Of a stretch of 64,000 bases of DNA, positions 9,220 to 16,688 are shown one piece after another (within the stretch, counting starts at the first letter, position 1; every line of letters begins with the position of its first letter). The stretch comes from Pseudocolwellia sp048296855 (lineage in GTDB: Bacteria; Pseudomonadota; Gammaproteobacteria; Enterobacterales; Alteromonadaceae). The notes below the pieces were generated by a model. That model saw only the letters and a program-made list of their open reading frames with translations. It was not told the origin of the DNA and made no database searches. The translations under genes and the position numbers were made by a program. The DNA lies in the NCBI GenBank assembly GCA_048296855.1, contig CP182631.1. The stretch is one strand, 5' to 3'.

Positions 9220-9621
9220 ATGGCACGTAAACGTATTCGTGAAGACGAAGAAGCAGTAATAGATATGACACCGATGCTTGATATCGTATTTATCATGCTG
9301 ATCTTCTTTATTGTAACCACTTCTTTTGTTAAAGAAGCAGGTATTGAAGTTAATAAACCTAAAGCAGCAAACCAAAGTAAGCAAAAATCCGCTAATATTT
9401 TCATTGCGGTAAAAGATACTGGTGAAGTTTGGTTTGATAAACGTCGTGTTGATATCGAACGTTTAGCAGCGAACATTGAAAAGGCATTAGCTGAACAGCC
9501 TACTGATGTTGTAATCATTCAAGCTGACAAAGACGCTAAACATGGTGTTGTTGTTAAAGTGATGGATGCGATAAAAGATGCAGGTATAGACAGAATCTCT
9601 ATTGCTGCAGCTAAGGGGTAG
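9220..9621 (+). CDS. exbD: ExbD-type subunit of the TonB2 system
   Basis: A 133-residue protein with one N-terminal helix (about residues 18-38) and a periplasmic ExbD/TolR domain. The motif DMTPMLDIVFIMLIFFIVTT holds the membrane Asp (about residue 22) that carries protons in this family. The C-terminal stretch VVIIQADKDAKHGVVVKVMDA is characteristic. The gene has its own ribosome site (AGAGAG) and is followed by tonB after three bases. Confidence 0.92.
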   Translation: MARKRIREDEEAVIDMTPMLDIVFIMLIFFIVTTSFVKEAGIEVNKPKAANQSKQKSANIFIAVKDTGEVWFDKRRVDIERLAANIEKALAEQPTDVVIIQADKDAKHGVVVKVMDAIKDAGIDRISIAAAKG

Positions 9622-9624
9622 TCT

Positions 9625-10242
9625 ATGGTTCGCTTTTTAGTATCAATACTACTAGGCGCAGCGGTAACATTTGTACTATTTTCATTTATGGCTTTCCTTG
9701 TTTCTAGCGGTGATAGAAACAAGGAAGAACAGTTAGAAAATATAATAGTAGAAGTTAACACTACGCCACCGAAGTCAGCAGCTGAAACACGTAGACGTGT
9801 TCCACCGCCGCCTCCGCCGCCGCCTAAGTCTCCACCTAAGCCTCAAGCTCCAGAGCCTGAAGCTACTAATAATACCAGTGGCATTAGCTTTAACATGCCA
9901 GGTATTAAGTTAGCAGGAGCAAATGCAGGTATTTCTGCTCCAGGTGAAGGTTTTGGACGTGATGGAGATGCAACACCTATTGTTCGTATTGAACCTAAAT
10001 ATCCAATACAAGCAGCTCGAGATGGTAAAGAAGGTTGGGTAAAACTTTCATTTACTATTAATGAGATTGGTGGAGTTGAAGATGTAAACGTTATTGAAGC
10101 AGATCCAAAGCGTGTCTTTGATAAAGAAGCTAAACGTGCACTACGTAAGTGGAAGTATAAACCTAAGGTTGTTGATGGTAAGCCACAGCGCCAGCCTGGT
10201 TTAACAGTTCAATTAGACTTTAAAATGGATGGGGGTAAATAA
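9625..10242 (+). CDS. tonB: TonB2-type energy transducer TonB
   Basis: A 205-residue protein with an N-terminal membrane anchor (about residues 5-28), a short Pro-rich spacer around residues 59-75 containing an uninterrupted PPPPPPPP run, and a C-terminal TonB domain (about 118-203) with EPKYPIQAARDGKEGWVKL and ALRKWKYKP. The short periplasmic spacer is typical of TonB2 proteins. It transmits proton-motive force from ExbBD/TtpC to outer-membrane receptors, plausibly the two in this window. The stop overlaps the next ATG (TAATG). Confidence 0.93.
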   Translation: MVRFLVSILLGAAVTFVLFSFMAFLVSSGDRNKEEQLENIIVEVNTTPPKSAAETRRRVPPPPPPPPKSPPKPQAPEPEATNNTSGISFNMPGIKLAGANAGISAPGEGFGRDGDATPIVRIEPKYPIQAARDGKEGWVKLSFTINEIGGVEDVNVIEADPKRVFDKEAKRALRKWKYKPKVVDGKPQRQPGLTVQLDFKMDGGK

Positions 10243-11501
10243 TGAATAAAATTATATTATCTTTAGTTGTTGCTGCTTCGGTAACTGCAGTGCAGTTACC
10301 TCTAACGACTGCTGCCTTTGCGGCAGGCGTTGGTGCTGAAGAAAAGGCAAAACGTCCAACTCAGTTAGTTGGTCCATCTGTTGGTAAAAAAGTTGGTGCT
10401 GCGTTTGAACTATATTCTGCTGATGACATTCCTGGTGCATTACAAGTTTTATTAGACATTGAGGCGAAAAAAGATTACGACAAAGCTTATGTTAATCGTT
10501 TTATTGCAATAATGTATGCCACCATGGGTAAAAAAGAAGAAGAGGCTATTAAGTATTTAGAATTAGCGATTAAACCTGACATCTTAAATGAAGGTGATCA
10601 TGGTGAAGCTATTAAACTACTAGCTGATTTACAAATGCAGACCCAAAAGTACAGAGGCGCTTTAGAAAACTATAAAGCATGGATGGACTTTACTGGTAAA
10701 TCTGATGGTGAAACTTGGGTTAAGATAGCTAACGCCCATTATTCACTTAAAGAGTTAGATAAAGTAATAGCTCCAGCTGATAAAGCTATAGCTGCTTTTG
10801 GTGATAAGCAAAGTCAGAATCCTTATATTTTAAAACTTACTTCGTTTTATGAACGTAAGATGTTTAAAGAGGCTGTTAAAGTATTAGAAACAACGGTTCA
10901 ATTATTCCCTGATACCAAAACGTATTGGGTACAATTAGGACAATTTTATACTTTAGTAGAAGATTATGACAAAGCACTAGCAACTTTAGATTTAGCTTAT
11001 AAACAAGGTTACCTTGAAAAAGAGTCTGAAATTAAAGTACTTGTTAGCTTATATGCTCAAAAAGCAATTCCTTATAAAGCTGCAACATTGCTTGAAAAGC
11101 ATATTGCTTCAGGTTCAGTTAAAAGAGATGATAAAAATCTTACTATTTTAGCTAACTCATGGCATGCGGCTCAACATATTGATAAAGCAGCTAAATACTA
11201 TGGTGAATTGGCGAAAATGACCAATGAAGCTAAGCATTATAGCAAGCAAGGTATGTTGTTAAAGCAAGATGAGCAGTTTAAAGGTTCTATTGTTGCTTTA
11301 AATAAAGCTTTAGAGCTTGGTATTGAAAATAAAGGTCAGATATATATGAGTATTGCTGAATCTCACTTTTATTTAGAACAATACAAACAAGCAAATAATG
11401 CTATAGAAAAAGCAATGGATGACCCTAAAACTAAGAAAGCTGCTAGAGGCTGGGCTGGTTTTATCAAGGACACTGCTAGACGTAAAAAAGTATCTATTTA
11501 A
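10242..11501 (+). CDS. TPR protein, last gene of the TonB2 operon
   Basis: A 419-residue exported protein. A signal peptide (about residues 1-28, ending in AFAAG) is followed by helical repeats over the remainder that read as six or more tetratricopeptide units, for instance around YDKALATLDLAYKQGYLEKE. TPR proteins close similar operons in Vibrio, Shewanella and Colwellia, where they are thought to help a subset of receptors use the TonB2 motor; the precise partner is unknown. The operon's terminator, starting about 20 bases after the stop, has been split by an insertion sequence. Confidence 0.85.
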   Translation: MNKIILSLVVAASVTAVQLPLTTAAFAAGVGAEEKAKRPTQLVGPSVGKKVGAAFELYSADDIPGALQVLLDIEAKKDYDKAYVNRFIAIMYATMGKKEEEAIKYLELAIKPDILNEGDHGEAIKLLADLQMQTQKYRGALENYKAWMDFTGKSDGETWVKIANAHYSLKELDKVIAPADKAIAAFGDKQSQNPYILKLTSFYERKMFKEAVKVLETTVQLFPDTKTYWVQLGQFYTLVEDYDKALATLDLAYKQGYLEKESEIKVLVSLYAQKAIPYKAATLLEKHIASGSVKRDDKNLTILANSWHAAQHIDKAAKYYGELAKMTNEAKHYSKQGMLLKQDEQFKGSIVALNKALELGIENKGQIYMSIAESHFYLEQYKQANNAIEKAMDDPKTKKAARGWAGFIKDTARRKKVSI

Positions 11502-11520
11502 TCTAATTAAATTTACTTTA

Positions 11521-11539
11521 AAAAAAACCAGCATTTTGC
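11521..11539 (+). terminator. Left half of the TonB operon terminator, split by the IS
   Basis: The left arm AAAAAAACCAGCA (11521-11533) would pair perfectly with TGCTGGTTTTTTT at 12974-12986 across a three-T loop. Joining the two flanks and removing one 9-bp duplication recreates a 13-bp hairpin with a T tract, a textbook rho-independent terminator. The insertion separates the arms by 1.4 kb. Confidence 0.8.
11531..11539 (+). repeat. Target-site duplication, left copy
   Basis: GCATTTTGC directly precedes the element and is repeated exactly at 12968-12976 directly after it. A length of 9 bp lies at the low end of what IS4-family elements generate. The site is itself palindromic, being the loop of the terminator. 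Confidence 0.85.
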
Positions 11540-11543
11540 TTAA

Positions 11544-11580
11544 TGCCGTTCACTTAAGGTGAGCGGCATTTCTTTTTTTA
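11544..11580 (+). terminator. Terminator-like hairpin at the left end of the IS
   Basis: An inverted repeat with arms close to ATGCCG-TCAC and GTGA-CGGCAT, followed by a T-rich run (11571-11579), lies just inside the left end. On the plus strand it should stop transcripts arriving from the TonB operon, partly replacing the disrupted terminator. It also overlaps the 3' end of the transposase gene. Confidence 0.55.
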
Positions 11581-12872
11581 ACAGGGTACCTATTCTTAGA
11601 ACACTTCAATTCTCGCGGATAACTCCGCTCTCTACGTGCTGGCAATACAAACTGTTTGGCACTTTTGGTTATATCCATAACAAATTTTGACACATTTCCT
11701 GGCGAACAAAATGGCAACATAGTCAGTTGATAAATTATGTGCATTGAAGCACCATGAAAACTTAATTGGTTTGGATGTATTGAATCGAGTGACTTCGCCA
11801 TTAATACCATTTGATAACGGATCAGATTATAAGCGAGTAATATCCCCCACAACTCTTGTTTTATAAGCTCAGGTTGATTACTACGCAAGGTAAATTGGCT
11901 ATCAAGTAGTGACTGCTTCATTTCTCTAAAACCAAGTTCTATCTCCCACCGATGTCCGTATAAATCGACAATATCAGCGACAGGAAACTTCATTGCATCC
12001 GTCATAGACGTTAACACTTCGCACGCTTTACCATTAACCTTTCTCGATACTAATCGAGCTTCAATTGATTCAGGTAATTCAGGAAACTTCTTTCGTGCTT
12101 GGGGACAGGCGGTTAAACGAACTATTTTATCTTGGCGTCCTAATGAACGAACAATGTCATATTGTACGTTCTTTTTTAGCGGTATCAGCCAATGACGTGA
12201 TATTCCCGTGGATTGCCAACGATAAAGTAATCCAAGCGAGTAGAAGCCTCTATCAAATAGTGTCAAGCTATGATCTGGTGTTGTTTCAACTAGCGAGCCA
12301 GCTAATTTCATTTCGTTAATATCAACACTATCAAAAGCACTTTGTGTTAATAAATGACTTGTTAATTCCATCTGGCATACCATGCGCACTTGGGGGTAAC
12401 TTGCCTTGCCATGAGAGTTTCCTGTACGTGCAAAATATTCATTATTTTCTTTTGAGTCAGGTGTTCGCCATACAACGCCATCAACACCTAATAGTGTCAA
12501 TCCACACCATGTGGGGTGAGTAGACTCCTCATGCCATAGCGATTGTGTTTTATTAAAAATAGATTCTATTGCTTTATGACCAAGTTTCTTTCTTGCTTGT
12601 GTTACGGCACTAGGTGCAACATAGGGGGCACCGTTAGGTAGAATGATATCAAGCTGATTAACTAATTGGCGGATAGACATTTTACGAAATAAAGCCATAC
12701 CAATAACAGCCCACACCATTTGCTCCATAGGAAGCTTGCGCTTCCTTATGGTCGCAATACCTGACTGAGCCAACGCTTCATCAACGATGCTTGGGTCTAA
12801 TAATTCACTTAATCCTGTAAATTCAGTAAAACTATTTTGTGAAACTTGTGATAAGGCAGTAGAGAGTTGCAA
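11550..12872 (-). CDS. IS4-family transposase
   Basis: A 440-residue DDE transposase. The N-terminal helical region (about 1-110) resembles the IS4 N-terminal domain. Catalytic candidates are the Asp in LLGVDGVVW, the Asp in LFDRGFYSLG, and the Glu in YGHRWEIELGFREMK, which fits the IS4 signature Y-(2)-R-(3)-E-(6)-K exactly. The length is normal for the family and there is no internal stop or frameshift, so it should be active. The C-terminus is Lys/Arg-rich. The terminator-like hairpin at its 3' end lies within the coding end. Confidence 0.92.
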   Translation of the reverse strand: MQLSTALSQVSQNSFTEFTGLSELLDPSIVDEALAQSGIATIRKRKLPMEQMVWAVIGMALFRKMSIRQLVNQLDIILPNGAPYVAPSAVTQARKKLGHKAIESIFNKTQSLWHEESTHPTWCGLTLLGVDGVVWRTPDSKENNEYFARTGNSHGKASYPQVRMVCQMELTSHLLTQSAFDSVDINEMKLAGSLVETTPDHSLTLFDRGFYSLGLLYRWQSTGISRHWLIPLKKNVQYDIVRSLGRQDKIVRLTACPQARKKFPELPESIEARLVSRKVNGKACEVLTSMTDAMKFPVADIVDLYGHRWEIELGFREMKQSLLDSQFTLRSNQPELIKQELWGILLAYNLIRYQMVLMAKSLDSIHPNQLSFHGASMHIIYQLTMLPFCSPGNVSKFVMDITKSAKQFVLPARRERSYPRELKCSKNRYPVKKRNAAHLK

Positions 12873-12967
12873 AAGAAAAGGCTCCTGAATAAATTCAGAA
12901 GCCTTTATATACTAACCAGAAGATCGGTCAATGGATCGTTAAACATTTCTTAACTGATCGGCATTAA

Positions 12968-12976
12968 GCATTTTGC
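12968..12976 (+). repeat. Target-site duplication, right copy
   Basis: The second exact copy of GCATTTTGC, immediately right of the IS. It is followed by TGGTTTTTTT, the displaced right arm and T tract of the original terminator. Confidence 0.85.
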
Positions 12977-13019
12977 TGGTTTTTTTATTTCCTAAACTTG
13001 TTGGGATTAGGATAAGTCT

Positions 13020-13931
13020 CTAATTTATAGATTTTATTAAGGATATTATTTCATCTTTATTATTCAGTTTTTTTATCTGTTGAAAAAGCTCTTCGGCTTG
13101 TGGGAATTGTAACTTTAGATATCTAAGCCATTGTTTTAATCTACTAGAGAAATAATAGCTTTTATCGCCATTTAACTCCAACTGACTATAAGTCAGGAGT
13201 AGCTTTTGCAAATTCGACCAATCCATAGGTTCAGTATCATATTTAATGGTATTAGCAATATTGGGTAAAGATAGAGCACCACGGCCTAACATTAAGTGAG
13301 AGGTGTTCGAGACTTTTGAACACTTTAGTGCTGCTTCTCTATTCCAAATTTCACCATTAGCAATAATTTGCATTGTAGAAAATGAAACGGCTTTATTTAT
13401 GTATTCCCAATAAGCTGGTGGATTATAACCATCTGATTTAGTTCTTGCGTGTATCGCTAATTCATTTACGCCAGAAGAATTGATTGCTGATATTAGCTCA
13501 TTAAAAAGAGATGTATCATCAAAACCTAAACGTATTTTTGCTGATAATATAGTCTCATCATTTAGTGATTTCTTCATAGTAGATAATATTTGATAAATTT
13601 TTTCTGGTTCTTTTAATAAAACAGCTCCACCTTTACTTTTATTTACTGCTTTGGCTGGGCAACCGAAGTTCACATCAATACCATGGGATCCAAGTTCTAT
13701 TGCTCTTATTGCATTTTCTGCCATCCAACTTGGATCTTGGCCAAGTAACTGTATACGTAGGGGAGTCTGATTACCTGTGTAGCCTTTATCTCTTAATTCA
13801 GGGCATATTCGGTAATAGATGTGTTTAGGGACTAGAGAATCAACCACTCTTACAAATTCAGTAACACATAAATCGTAATTATTAATCGAGCAAAGTATTT
13901 GCCTCATTAATGGATCTATTACTCCTTCCAT
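13020..13931 (-). CDS. dusC: tRNA-dihydrouridine(16) synthase DusC
   Basis: A 303-residue FMN-dependent enzyme that reduces U16 of tRNA. Visible motifs are YDLCVTEFVRV, VQLLG-type RIQLLGQDP, DVNFGCPAKAVNKSKGGAVLL (the catalytic Cys in NFGCP), and LMLGRGAL for FMN binding, all close to E. coli DusC. The first ATG gives MEGVIDPL, whereas the family begins with about six more residues ending LLAPMEGV. The genomic codons before the ATG do encode LILAP in frame, but no ATG, GTG or TTG lies nearby, so the true start may be a rare codon such as ATT at 13955. The gene is monocistronic. Confidence 0.87.
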   Translation of the reverse strand: MEGVIDPLMRQILCSINNYDLCVTEFVRVVDSLVPKHIYYRICPELRDKGYTGNQTPLRIQLLGQDPSWMAENAIRAIELGSHGIDVNFGCPAKAVNKSKGGAVLLKEPEKIYQILSTMKKSLNDETILSAKIRLGFDDTSLFNELISAINSSGVNELAIHARTKSDGYNPPAYWEYINKAVSFSTMQIIANGEIWNREAALKCSKVSNTSHLMLGRGALSLPNIANTIKYDTEPMDWSNLQKLLLTYSQLELNGDKSYYFSSRLKQWLRYLKLQFPQAEELFQQIKKLNNKDEIISLIKSIN

Positions 13932-14120
13932 AGGTGCTAATATGAGTTTATCAATAAGAATGTCTTTTTTAGAGAAAGGAATATTAATGGTACGTACTTT
14001 TATTATTTGATTAATGAAAGTTATTTTATTAAGTTATGGTCAGCTAAGATAGTGTCAATAATAATTAATTTAATAAATAGGGAATCACATAAATATTATT
14101 AAAAGTATATAGTAGCGTTA

Positions 14121-14361
14121 TTAATTAACTTCAACTCGGGATAAGCAAAGTTATTCAACAAGCTATTTTTACGCTTAATTTCGTTGAATTTATGACTAAT
14201 ATTCAGCTATCAAATAGAAAAATTCGCCTTGTTATACACAAAAATATCAATATTGAGAGACGAATATATCTTAGGAAAACAACAAAACGCATTAAATATT
14301 TGCTAAATAAATCTTTTAATTAATTCACTAACACTCATTAACCCGAGTTGAGGTTAATTAG
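14121..14361. repeat. MITE-like segment with 20-bp terminal inverted repeats
   Basis: The ends are TTAATTAACTTCAACTCGGG (14121-14140) and CCCGAGTTGAGGTTAATTAG (14342-14361), inverted relative to each other with about two mismatches. The 200-bp interior has no coding capacity. A sequence very close to the right end (TTAACC...GGTTAA core) recurs near 24199-24223. This looks like a non-autonomous element or an IS remnant; no target duplication is obvious. Confidence 0.5.
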
Positions 14362-14526
14362 TGTATTCATATTTACTGTTTTTTACACTTTCATCTAAAG
14401 TTGATATTAATCCATTTTCAGATCAGTCTATTGTTCTAATTGTGGCTGATGATCATAAAGGTAAGTGCGAGAAGGTAAGTGAGGTGAAGCTAAAAAAGAT
14501 AAATCAGTAATCTTTAAAAATTTTAA

Positions 14527-14553
14527 AAAGGCTGCTAACGAATAACAGCCTTT
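14527..14553 (-). terminator. Terminator of the carbonic anhydrase gene
   Basis: The 8-bp stem AAAGGCTG/CAGCCTTT flanks an 11-base loop. On the minus strand it is followed by a T run, seven bases after the stop codon of the carbonic anhydrase gene. Confidence 0.8.
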
Positions 14554-14559
14554 ATCAGT

Positions 14560-15171
14560 TTATTTAATTGTTAAGTCTTCGCAAACAGAAACATTCAAAT
14601 CTTGTAAAATACCATCGTGTATGTTGTAAATAAAACCATGCACAGTAATATCTTGATTATTTTTCCATGCGTTTTTTAAAATCGTTGTGTGCGATACATT
14701 GGTCACTTGCTCTATGACGTTTAGCTCGCTAAGTAGATCCGCTTTTTTTTCAGGATCAGACACTGTATCTAATTGTTCTTTATTGAAACGGTGTACATCT
14801 TCAATATGTCTCAGCCAGTTGTCAATCAATCCATGACTTTCATCATCAAGTGCTGCTTTTATTCCACCACACCCATAATGGCCACATACAATAATATGTT
14901 TTACCTTTAAAACATCTACTGCAAATTGTAAAACGGATAAGCAGTTTAAATCAGTATGTATGACTAAGTTAGCTATATTTCTATGAACAAATACCTCTCC
15001 AGGTAATAGTCCCATTAAATTGTTTGCAGGAACTCGAGAGTCAGAACAACCTATCCATAAATATTCTGGTGCCTGTTGCTCTGAAAGTGATTTGAAAAAA
15101 TTAGGATCGCTTTTTTTGATCTCTTCAGCCCATTCAATGTTTTGTTCAAATAAATGTTGGATAGATGCCAT
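14560..15171 (-). CDS. can: Beta-class carbonic anhydrase
   Basis: A 203-residue cytoplasmic zinc enzyme that interconverts CO2 and bicarbonate. The zinc site is complete: Cys42 and the Asp44/Arg46 pair in GCSDSRVP, and His98 and Cys101 in CGHYGCGG. Length and sequence match E. coli Can more than CynT. It provides bicarbonate for carboxylases at low CO2. The gene stands alone with a good terminator, and the ATG at 15171 follows a modest purine stretch. Confidence 0.93.
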   Translation of the reverse strand: MASIQHLFEQNIEWAEEIKKSDPNFFKSLSEQQAPEYLWIGCSDSRVPANNLMGLLPGEVFVHRNIANLVIHTDLNCLSVLQFAVDVLKVKHIIVCGHYGCGGIKAALDDESHGLIDNWLRHIEDVHRFNKEQLDTVSDPEKKADLLSELNVIEQVTNVSHTTILKNAWKNNQDITVHGFIYNIHDGILQDLNVSVCEDLTIK

Positions 15172-15374
15172 AAAATACTCTTAATGGATTAAAATTTCCT
15201 AAGTTTATAGTAAAAAAGCATAGAGAAAAATACACTTATTCAAAATTTAGTAACTTATCGTTTCAAGAGATGTATTTTTACAGAATATAATATTTCTTTT
15301 AAAAAGACGTACTTGTTTGTTGTTAAGGTATTGGGTATATATAATTGATAAAAACGTAACTAGGATCCATTTTA

Positions 15375-15653
15375 ATGGCTTCAGCAAGTGCCTTACACAT
15401 ATTAGTAAAAACAGAAAAATTAGCACAAGATATACTTTCGCAATTACAAAAAGGAGCTGATTTTTCTGCTTTAGCGAAGAAATACTCTATTTGTCCATCT
15501 AAAAAGAAAGGTGGGGATTTAGGTGAGTTTAAAAAAGGGCAAATGGTTAAGCAATTTGACGATGTCGTTTTTAAAAAACCGCTTTATAAAGTACATGGCC
15601 CTGTTAAAACTAAGTTTGGTTATCACTTGATCAAAACTTTATATCGGAGTTAA
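15375..15653 (+). CDS. ppiC: Peptidyl-prolyl cis-trans isomerase C (parvulin)
   Basis: A 92-residue protein that is a single parvulin domain with no signal peptide, the size of E. coli PpiC (93). Conserved elements are ALHILVKTEKLAQDIL at the start, FSALAKKYSICPSKKKGGDLGEF in the middle, and GPVKTKFGYHLIKTLYR at the end. It catalyses prolyl bond isomerisation in the cytoplasm. It has a weak ribosome site (AGGATCC) and is a single gene, convergent with the small membrane-protein gene downstream. Confidence 0.93.
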   Translation: MASASALHILVKTEKLAQDILSQLQKGADFSALAKKYSICPSKKKGGDLGEFKKGQMVKQFDDVVFKKPLYKVHGPVKTKFGYHLIKTLYRS

Positions 15654-15668
15654 TAAAATAACTAACAA

Positions 15669-15836
15669 TTACTCTTCTTTTTTTTCTTCCTTCTCAAGCT
15701 CAGTATTACGAGCTTCTATTTTTTGTAGTTGCTCTTCAGTTAAATCAAACTTTTTAGCTGATTGTTTGAGAAGTAAAACAGCACTTACAATAAGCCCTAA
15801 CGCAATTACTGCGATTATTATTCCAATTAATGACAT
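15669..15836 (-). CDS. Small membrane protein (possibly DUF2897)
   Basis: A 55-residue protein with one helix at the N-terminus (MSLIGIIIAVIALGLIVSAV), then a charged tail rich in Lys and Glu (DLTEEQLQKIEARN), ending KKEE. The codons read as protein throughout, and it follows the PilZ-like gene on the same strand with ten bases between, so it is probably co-transcribed. A similar tiny protein follows PilZ genes in Shewanella-like genomes, and DUF2897 is the likely family; this is from memory, not a search. Function unknown. Confidence 0.65.
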   Translation of the reverse strand: MSLIGIIIAVIALGLIVSAVLLLKQSAKKFDLTEEQLQKIEARNTELEKEEKKEE

Positions 15837-15845
15837 ATATACCTC

Positions 15846-16448
15846 TTATTCGTTAGGTTGCTTATTTCGCTCTTTAGCGAGTTGTTGTAATTGCTTTGAC
15901 TGCAAATGCAGGCTTGAACGAACTAGACGCTCTCTATCATCATCTCTTATATGATGAAAAATAGCTTTATGATTGTGCTTGTTTTCAGTACTCTCTACGC
16001 TAATAATTTCAGCGTGACAATAAATAGCACAATTTTCATGGGTTAAAAAAATCTTTATTTCAATAAACGTATTTATCGAAAAAGCTGTATTGTGAATAAA
16101 TTCAATTCCAGCACCGCCAAAAGCAATGCCTTGATAGCGATGTTCTTCATCATCTTGTTCATTGAGCATATGATTAATGAGTAAATCAATTTTTTGAGCT
16201 TGAAGATTTAAGTATTGAACTAACTGTCCTGCAACTCCTGTTATTACTCCTAAAGGCGCTAAAGCGGATTGATCTAATGTAGCAATATCGTTGACCAGCT
16301 TAAATGGTGTCGGTATATTTTTTAAAAAGTCATGATATGAAATATTATTGCCATTATTTAATGGCTTAGCGTTAATATTGAAATCATGTTTTATAGAAAA
16401 AAACTCATTATATTGATTAAGTTTTAAATTGATTTGATCTTCAGGCAT
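15846..16448 (-). CDS. PilZ-domain-like protein
   Basis: A 200-residue soluble protein. The C-terminal half (about residues 95-190) reads as a divergent PilZ beta-barrel: GIAFGGAGIEFIHNTAF resembles the (D/N)xSxxG strand region, and a final helix with DDDRERLVRSSLHLQSKQL is typical of proteins annotated as PilZ in Shewanella and Vibrio. The N-terminal RxxxR c-di-GMP motif is not evident, so ligand binding is uncertain. It is first in a two-gene unit with a small membrane protein. Confidence 0.6.
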   Translation of the reverse strand: MPEDQINLKLNQYNEFFSIKHDFNINAKPLNNGNNISYHDFLKNIPTPFKLVNDIATLDQSALAPLGVITGVAGQLVQYLNLQAQKIDLLINHMLNEQDDEEHRYQGIAFGGAGIEFIHNTAFSINTFIEIKIFLTHENCAIYCHAEIISVESTENKHNHKAIFHHIRDDDRERLVRSSLHLQSKQLQQLAKERNKQPNE

Positions 16449-16688
16449 TATTCCAACTCTTGCTTGGTTATTGATTTAGTATAAAAGGGTTTTACTAAAT
16501 ACACATCTAAAAAATATTTAAGCCATGTTTTTTAAATTGTTTTGTGACAAAAATTAATTATATTTGATTACAAAATAGCGAAATTATTCTGGTTATAGCC
16601 GCTATTCATTATGTTATGCTTAGCTCACAAATGTTTTTCAGTTTTATATTTATAATATAAAATCAATTATTTAAGAACTCTGTTATTC

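Larger units (their letters stand above)
11540..12967 (-). mobile_element. IS4-family insertion sequence, 1428 bp, apparently intact
   Basis: The termini are imperfect inverted repeats: TTAATGCCGTTCACTTAAGG at 11540-11559, against TTAATGCCGATCAGTTAAGA read inward from 12967, 17 of 20 matching. Both ends abut a perfect 9-bp direct duplication. A single full-length transposase gene fills the interior on the minus strand. Complete termini, open frame and an exact duplication indicate a fairly recent insertion. Confidence 0.88.
13956..14559. other. Intergenic region holding a MITE-like inverted-repeat segment
   Basis: About 600 AT-rich bases between dusC and the carbonic anhydrase gene. Apart from the inverted-repeat segment at 14121-14361 and the terminator at 14527-14553, I see no open frame or RNA gene. 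Confidence 0.5.

Noticed and set aside
9193..9761. Antisense frames across exbD and tonB
   Set aside because: The forward genes are well supported by motifs; reverse frames have no family features.
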